64,000 bases of DNA, from positions 186,001 through 250,000 of the forward strand of contig NZ_JAHUWH010000006.1 in NCBI RefSeq assembly GCF_019219095.1, given 5' to 3'. The stretch comes from Acidovorax sp. sic0104. Lineage in GTDB: Bacteria > Pseudomonadota > Gammaproteobacteria > Burkholderiales > Burkholderiaceae_C. How positions within the stretch are numbered: the first letter of the stretch is position 1; the number at the start of each line of letters is the position of its first letter. Shown in pieces: positions 60,370 through 64,000 of this stretch. A program made the position numbers and the translations under genes. Under the pieces are notes generated by a model, which ran no database searches, had not been told where the DNA came from, and worked only from the letters and a program-made list of their open reading frames with translations.

Positions 60370-60669
60370 ATGAAGGCCTTTGCCTATGCTGCGGCAGCCC
60401 TGGCGGCTGCGTTTTTCAGCCAGTCCGCCGCCGCTTCCTGCTATGTGGTGTACGGCCCCGACCAGGACATCGTGTACCGTGCGCCCGAGCCGCCGATCGA
60501 CATGTCGCGCCAGATCCACGAAACCCTGCCCCTGGTGGCGCCCAACTCGACGCTGGTGTTCAGCCCGGACAACTACAACTGCGAGGTGACCATCAACAAG
60601 CTGCCCCTGGCTGCCGCCTCGATGCGCGTTGCTCCTGGCGCACGTGCGGCGCGCGCCGACCGCGGCTGA
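60370..60669 (+). CDS. small exported hypothetical protein
   Basis: The protein has 99 residues with a signal peptide (MKAFAYAAAALAAAFFSQSA, cleavage near AAAS). The mature part has two cysteines (SCYVVYGPDQDIVYRAPEPP and NCEVTINKL) and a basic tail. GAGGAGAAAAA precedes the ATG. Periplasmic; no family recognised. Confidence 0.8.
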   Translation: MKAFAYAAAALAAAFFSQSAAASCYVVYGPDQDIVYRAPEPPIDMSRQIHETLPLVAPNSTLVFSPDNYNCEVTINKLPLAAASMRVAPGARAARADRG

Positions 60670-60727
60670 GCGTCTGCAGGCAACCAGGTCCGGACAGGCG
60701 CAGTCCCGGGCCTGAGACAATCGGGGG

Positions 60728-62188
60728 ATGAGCGAACCGAAAGAACTATCCCCCTCGTTTGAACCTTGCGCGCAAGAAGCCTCCGACCTGCCCGAAGGCT
60801 GGCTGCAGGTGCAGTCCATGGACCTCGACGCCCAGGGCGTGGCCCGCAAGCCCGACGGCAAGGTCGTCTTCATCGATGGTGCCCTGCCGTTCGAGCTGGT
60901 CACCGCCAACACCCACCGCAAGAAGAACAACTGGGAACAGGCCAGCCTGACGGCGATCCACCGTGAATCGTCGCAGCGGGTGCGCCCCGGCTGCCAGCAT
61001 TTCGGGCTGCATGGCGGTGCGTGCGGGGGCTGCAAGATGCAGCACCTGCACGTGGGCGCACAAGTGGCCGTCAAGCAGCGGGTGCTGGAAGACAACCTCT
61101 GGCATCTGGGCAAGGTCAAGGCCGAAACCGTGATGCGCCCCATCGAAGGGCCCGCCTGGGGCTACCGCTACCGCGCACGCCTGGCGGTGCGCCATGTGAT
61201 CAAGAAAGGCACGGTGCTCGTGGGCTTTCATGAGCGCAAGAGCCGCTACATCGCGGACATGCAGACCTGCAAGATCCTGCCGCCGCACGTGGATGCCATG
61301 CTGATGCCCCTGCGCTCGCTGATCGCGGGCATGGATGCCCGGGACACCTGCCCGCAGATCGAACTGGCCTGCGGCGACACCGTCACCGCCATGGTGCTGC
61401 GGCACCTGGAGCCGCTGAGCGTCGGCGACCTGGCGCGGCTGCGCGCGTTTGCCGCCGAACATGGCGTTCAATGGTGGCTGCAGCCCAAGGGCCCGGACAC
61501 GGTGAAGCTGCTGGACGAGGGCGGCGAGCAACTGTCGTATGCGCTGCCCGACTTTGGCATCACGATGCCCTTCAAGCCCACGGACTTCACGCAGGTGAAC
61601 CCGCACATCAACCGCGTGCTGGTAAGCCGGGCGCTGCGACTGCTGGACGTGCAGCCGCATGAGCGCGTCATCGACTGGTTCTGCGGCCTGGGCAACTTCA
61701 CGCTGCCCCTGGCCACGCAGGCCCGCGAGGTACTGGGCATCGAAGGCAGCGAGGCCCTGGTGGCCCGCTCCCGTGAAAACTATGCATTGAATCAGCGTGC
61801 ATCCCTTGATGGTAAAGCGCTGGCAGCTACTGATTTTGTAGCGCGCAACCTTTTCGAGATGACGCCCGAAATGCTGGTGGCCGATGGATCGGCAGACAAG
61901 TGGCTGGTGGATCCGCCGCGCGAAGGCGCGTTTGCGCTGGCCAAGGCGCTGGCCGACATCGAGCAATCACGCATCGGCGCCGACGGCGCGGGCCCGCTGC
62001 CCGCCGGGGCCGAGAACTGGACGCCGCCCCAGCGCATCGTCTACGTGAGCTGCAACCCCGCCACGCTGGCGCGGGACGCGGGCCTGCTGGTGCACCTGGG
62101 GGGCTACAAGTGCACGGCGGCAGGCATGGTCAACATGTTCCCGCACACGGCGCACGTGGAAAGCATGGCGGTGTTCGAGCGGGCTTGA
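60728..62188 (+). CDS. rlmD: 23S rRNA (uracil-5-)-methyltransferase RlmD
   Basis: The protein has 486 residues. Iron-sulfur cysteines (C89, C99, C102 in CGGCKMQHL and MQTCKILPP), SAM motif [23 protein letters not shown] and the nucleophile [12 protein letters not shown] are present. It methylates U1939 of 23S rRNA. An R3-like segment at 61780-61843 encodes about 20 residues after motif I ([18 protein letters not shown]) and keeps the frame. Confidence 0.95.
   Translation: MSEPKELSPSFEPCAQEASDLPEGWLQVQSMDLDAQGVARKPDGKVVFIDGALPFELVTANTHRKKNNWEQASLTAIHRESSQRVRPGCQHFGLHGGACGGCKMQHLHVGAQVAVKQRVLEDNLWHLGKVKAETVMRPIEGPAWGYRYRARLAVRHVIKKGTVLVGFHERKSRYIADMQTCKILPPHVDAMLMPLRSLIAGMDARDTCPQIELACGDTVTAMVLRHLEPLSVGDLARLRAFAAEHGVQWWLQPKGPDTVKLLDEGGEQLSYALPDFGITMPFKPTDFTQVNPHINRVLVSRALRLLDVQPHERVIDWFCGLGNFTLPLATQAREVLGIEGSEALVARSRENYALNQRASLDGKALAATDFVARNLFEMTPEMLVADGSADKWLVDPPREGAFALAKALADIEQSRIGADGAGPLPAGAENWTPPQRIVYVSCNPATLARDAGLLVHLGGYKCTAAGMVNMFPHTAHVESMAVFERA
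61780..61843. repeat. R3 repeat inside rlmD
   Basis: On the minus strand CTACAAAATCAGTAGCTGCC, AGCGCTTTACCATCAAGG and a TGATTCAATGCATAG-type end follow the R3 layout. It is translated within the methyltransferase. Confidence 0.6.
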
Positions 62189-62259
62189 TGGGGCGTGGGG
62201 GGGCAGGGCACAGTCCTGCCATGGCCCCCTGCGCGCACCGGGGCTTCAGCGCCTGGCCG

Positions 62260-62637
62260 TCAGCTGCGGCTGCGGCTGGCTGCGGGGTCGCGCGTTTCGG
62301 TTTCGATGTCGGCGCTGCTGCCCTTGCGCTCGGGCTTCTTGACCTCGCCCAGCACTGACGGCGTGCCTTCGATCTTGTTTTCGCGCATATAGGCGTCCAT
62401 GTCCTTCCAGCCTGCAAACACAGATGCCTTGGCGGCCTTGGGGTTGAGCGTGTAGCAGTCTTCCAGCCCGCGCAGCGCATGGCGGCAGGCGCCACCGATG
62501 GCCTTGGCCTCGGCATCGCGCTGCGCAATGCGCGGGTCAGGCCCCAGTCCGGGGATCTTGTCGCAGCCAGCCAGCAGCAGCGCAAGGGCTGCCACGGCCA
62601 GCAGGCGCAGCGAGGTGGAGGGCAGGTTGCGATACAT
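62260..62637 (-). CDS. small lipoprotein of unknown function
   Basis: The protein has 125 residues. The signal LRLLAVAALALLLAGCDKIP has lipobox LAGC. The mature part has a cysteine pair (ACRHALRGLEDCYTLNPKAA) and KASVFAGWKDMDAYMRENKI, then a charged tail. It is convergent with rlmD. No family recognised. Confidence 0.8.
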   Translation of the reverse strand: MYRNLPSTSLRLLAVAALALLLAGCDKIPGLGPDPRIAQRDAEAKAIGGACRHALRGLEDCYTLNPKAAKASVFAGWKDMDAYMRENKIEGTPSVLGEVKKPERKGSSADIETETRDPAASRSRS

Positions 62638-62696
62638 GTACTTGCATTATCGGCAGGACTTCGCCGCGATTGAGGCTTGACCTTGGCGCAAGCTCA

Positions 62697-62725
62697 ACAA
62701 AAAGAAAAAGGCTCCCGAAGGAGCC
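62697..62725 (-). terminator. intrinsic terminator with UUCG tetraloop
   Basis: On the minus strand GGCTCC-TTCG-GGAGCC (62710-62725) is followed by a T-rich run (62697-62709). The 6-bp stem with a UUCG loop is an efficient terminator for the Bax-inhibitor-type gene upstream. Confidence 0.75.
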
Positions 62726-62781
62726 CTGTGGCGCGCGCGGCAACGGCGGCGGTCGAAACTGGCGCAGTACCATCCCAGTGC

Positions 62782-62853
62782 ACCCGTGGAACCGGCTTCG
62801 CCGGGCCACCGGGTGCGTCCCCCTTGGGGGAAGCTGCGCAGCCGCTCAGGGGG
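62782..62853. repeat. R2 repeat abutting a stop codon
   Basis: Read on the minus strand, CCCCCTGAGCGGCTGCGCAG starts immediately after the TAA of the Bax-inhibitor gene, with the family middle TTCCCCCAAGGGGGACGC and a diverged end. Confidence 0.85.
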
Positions 62854-63552
62854 TTACTCGCGCTCTCCACCCATGATGCCCAGCAGTGCCAGCAGGCTCT
62901 GGAACACGTTGAAGACGTCCAGGTACAGGGCCAGGGTGGCGCTGATGTAGTTGGTCTCGCCACCGTCCAGGATCTGCTTGATGTCGTACAGCATGTAGGC
63001 ACTGAAGATGCCGATGGCCGCCATCGAGATCGCCATCATGCCCACGCTGGAGCCGACGAACACGTTGATGATGCCGCCCACCATGAGCACCATCGCGCCC
63101 ACGAAAAGCCACTTGCCCATGCCTGACAGATCGCGCTTGATCACGCTGGCCAGGCTGGCCATCACGAAGAACACGCCTGCGGTGCCGGCAAACGCCGTCA
63201 TGATGAGGTCGGTACCGTTCTTGAAGCCCAGCACCATGCCGATCAGGCGCGAGAGCATCAGGCCCATGAAGAACGTGAAGGCCAGCAGCACGGGCACGCC
63301 AGCCGCAGAGCGCTTGGTCTTTTCGATCGCGAACATGAAGGCGAACGCGCCGCCCAGGAACACGATCAGGCCCACGCCGCCGCGCAGCGACTGGGTGATG
63401 CCGGTGGCCACGCCGACCCAGGCGCCCAGCACCGTGGGGATCATGCTCAGCGCGAGCAGCCAGTAGGTATTGCGAAGCACCCGGTGGCGGTCTTCCTGCG
63501 AGATGCCATAGCCCGCAGAGTGGCCCAGGGTGGTGACTTGGTCGTTCAACAT
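62854..63552 (-). CDS. Bax inhibitor-1/YccA-family membrane protein
   Basis: The protein has 232 residues from the ATG at 63552, preceded by AAGGAGAG; the frame is open further upstream but without homology. Seven hydrophobic segments (for example NTYWLLALSMIPTVLGAWVG and VPVLLAFTFFMGLMLSRLIG) and the C-terminal YDIKQILDGGETNYISATLA with conserved aspartates are typical of the YccA branch. These inner-membrane proteins are linked to FtsH and ion leak. Confidence 0.93.
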   Translation of the reverse strand: MLNDQVTTLGHSAGYGISQEDRHRVLRNTYWLLALSMIPTVLGAWVGVATGITQSLRGGVGLIVFLGGAFAFMFAIEKTKRSAAGVPVLLAFTFFMGLMLSRLIGMVLGFKNGTDLIMTAFAGTAGVFFVMASLASVIKRDLSGMGKWLFVGAMVLMVGGIINVFVGSSVGMMAISMAAIGIFSAYMLYDIKQILDGGETNYISATLALYLDVFNVFQSLLALLGIMGGERE

Positions 63553-63640
63553 CTTGTGTCTCTCCTTGTTGGCCTGCACAGCGCAGACATTGCAAATTCT
63601 AGGTGGAGGCGGTTTTTTGCCCTGCAATGGCCATGGCCGG

Positions 63641-63684
63641 TTACCTACTTTTGGTAAGGGTACTTTCACCCTGCGTAGGGGTGA
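63641..63684. promoter_or_regulatory. two adjacent inverted repeats upstream of the GlcG-like gene
   Basis: TTACC-TACTTTT-GGTAA (63641-63657) and TCACCC-TGCGTAG-GGGTGA (63666-63684) have perfect arms and 7-base spacers, 25 bases centre to centre. They lie 119-162 bases before the ATG at 63803 and about 90-130 bases upstream of the Bax-inhibitor start. They resemble activator sites; a NarL/LuxR-type regulator is one guess. Confidence 0.5.
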
Positions 63685-63802
63685 GGGGCCCGTGCGATGC
63701 CGCTATGCTTGCTGGCTCTGCGCTCGCGGCCTGCACAAGGCGCATGCGAGCGGCCTCTTTTTCCACATTCCTGTTCCCTTTTCTCCCCTACCCGGACACA
63801 CC

Positions 63803-64000
63803 ATGAAGACCAAGCACGAACTCGAACTCGCCGACGTCAAGGCCATTGCCGCAGCAGCCGAAGCCGAAGCCCTGAAGAACAACTGGGCCGTGACCATTGC
63901 CATCGTGGACGACGGCGGCCACCTGCTGTGGCTGCAGCGCCTGGACGGCGCGGCAGCCGTGTCTTCGCACATTGCCCCCTCGAAGGCCCGCACGGCCGCC
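63803..64000 (+). CDS. GlcG/HbpS-family protein (cut by window edge)
   Basis: The first 66 residues start MKTKHELELADVKAIAAAAE and include VTIAIVDDGGHLLWLQRLDG, the signature of the GlcG/HbpS (DUF336) family, and then SSHIAPSKARTA. Family members bind haem or accompany glycolate/propanediol pathways; the neighbours that would decide lie outside the window. Confidence 0.9.
   Translation, partial: MKTKHELELADVKAIAAAAEAEALKNNWAVTIAIVDDGGHLLWLQRLDGAAAVSSHIAPSKARTAA

Overview
The window reads as chromosome of a high-GC betaproteobacterium of the family Comamonadaceae, most like Acidovorax. This is inferred from the protein repertoire (Bug-type solute receptors, abundant LysR regulators, the rimP-nusA-infB-rbfA-truB order, bifunctional PutA with a divergent Lrp regulator) and from three dispersed repeat families that I associate with this family. 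No rRNA, tRNA, CRISPR array or insertion sequence was recognised.

Layout. 1-16.2 kb is accessory metabolism: an AtuA-like pair with a Bug receptor, several LysR genes each paired with a divergent or adjacent target, a degenerate metallo-beta-lactamase-fold protein, a DsbA-like protein, a quinone-reductase-like dehydrogenase, a DMT exporter, an Rrf2/thioredoxin-reductase-like pair, a methyltransferase, a tautomerase and a cupin. 16.2-18.0 kb is an AT-rich island carrying one gene, a 458-residue protein with two HEPN-type RX4H motifs. 18.1-26.7 kb is a sugar uptake and catabolism cluster (ROK regulator, ABC ATPase, permease, periplasmic receptor, TIM-barrel isomerase, Gfo/Idh/MocA oxidoreductase, O-acetyltransferase). 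27-35.3 kb holds a MocR regulator divergent from two multihaem cytochromes c and a thioredoxin-fold protein, then a SWIM/SNF2 helicase.

35.4-44 kb is the translation/transcription operon rimP-nusA-infB-rbfA-truB followed by typA, preceded by a promoter and a strong terminator in the leader (candidate attenuator). 44-50 kb holds a DMT transporter, a hydroxyisobutyryl-CoA hydrolase-like enzyme, an ECF sigma/anti-sigma/lipoprotein set, smpB and a RatA/RnfH pair. 50.4-54.4 kb is guaB-guaA with a PIN-domain toxin-antitoxin module inserted between them; its promoter is overlaid by four 10-bp palindromes at exact 19-bp intervals. 54.5-64 kb holds an orphan alanine-rich protein, putA with a divergent Lrp-type regulator, rlmD, a small lipoprotein, a Bax-inhibitor-1 protein and the start of a GlcG/HbpS-like gene.

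Three repeat families recur. R1 is an inverted repeat around GTTCGGGCTGAGCTTGTCGAAG-type sequence in gene gaps. R2 starts CCCCCTGAG and abuts stop codons in its three intergenic copies; one copy is read through in frame. R3 is AT-rich, built on ATAGCTGCTGGCGC; three copies lie inside reading frames. The most interesting items are the HEPN island gene, the phased toxin-antitoxin operator, the rimP leader terminator and the repeat families that have entered coding sequence.
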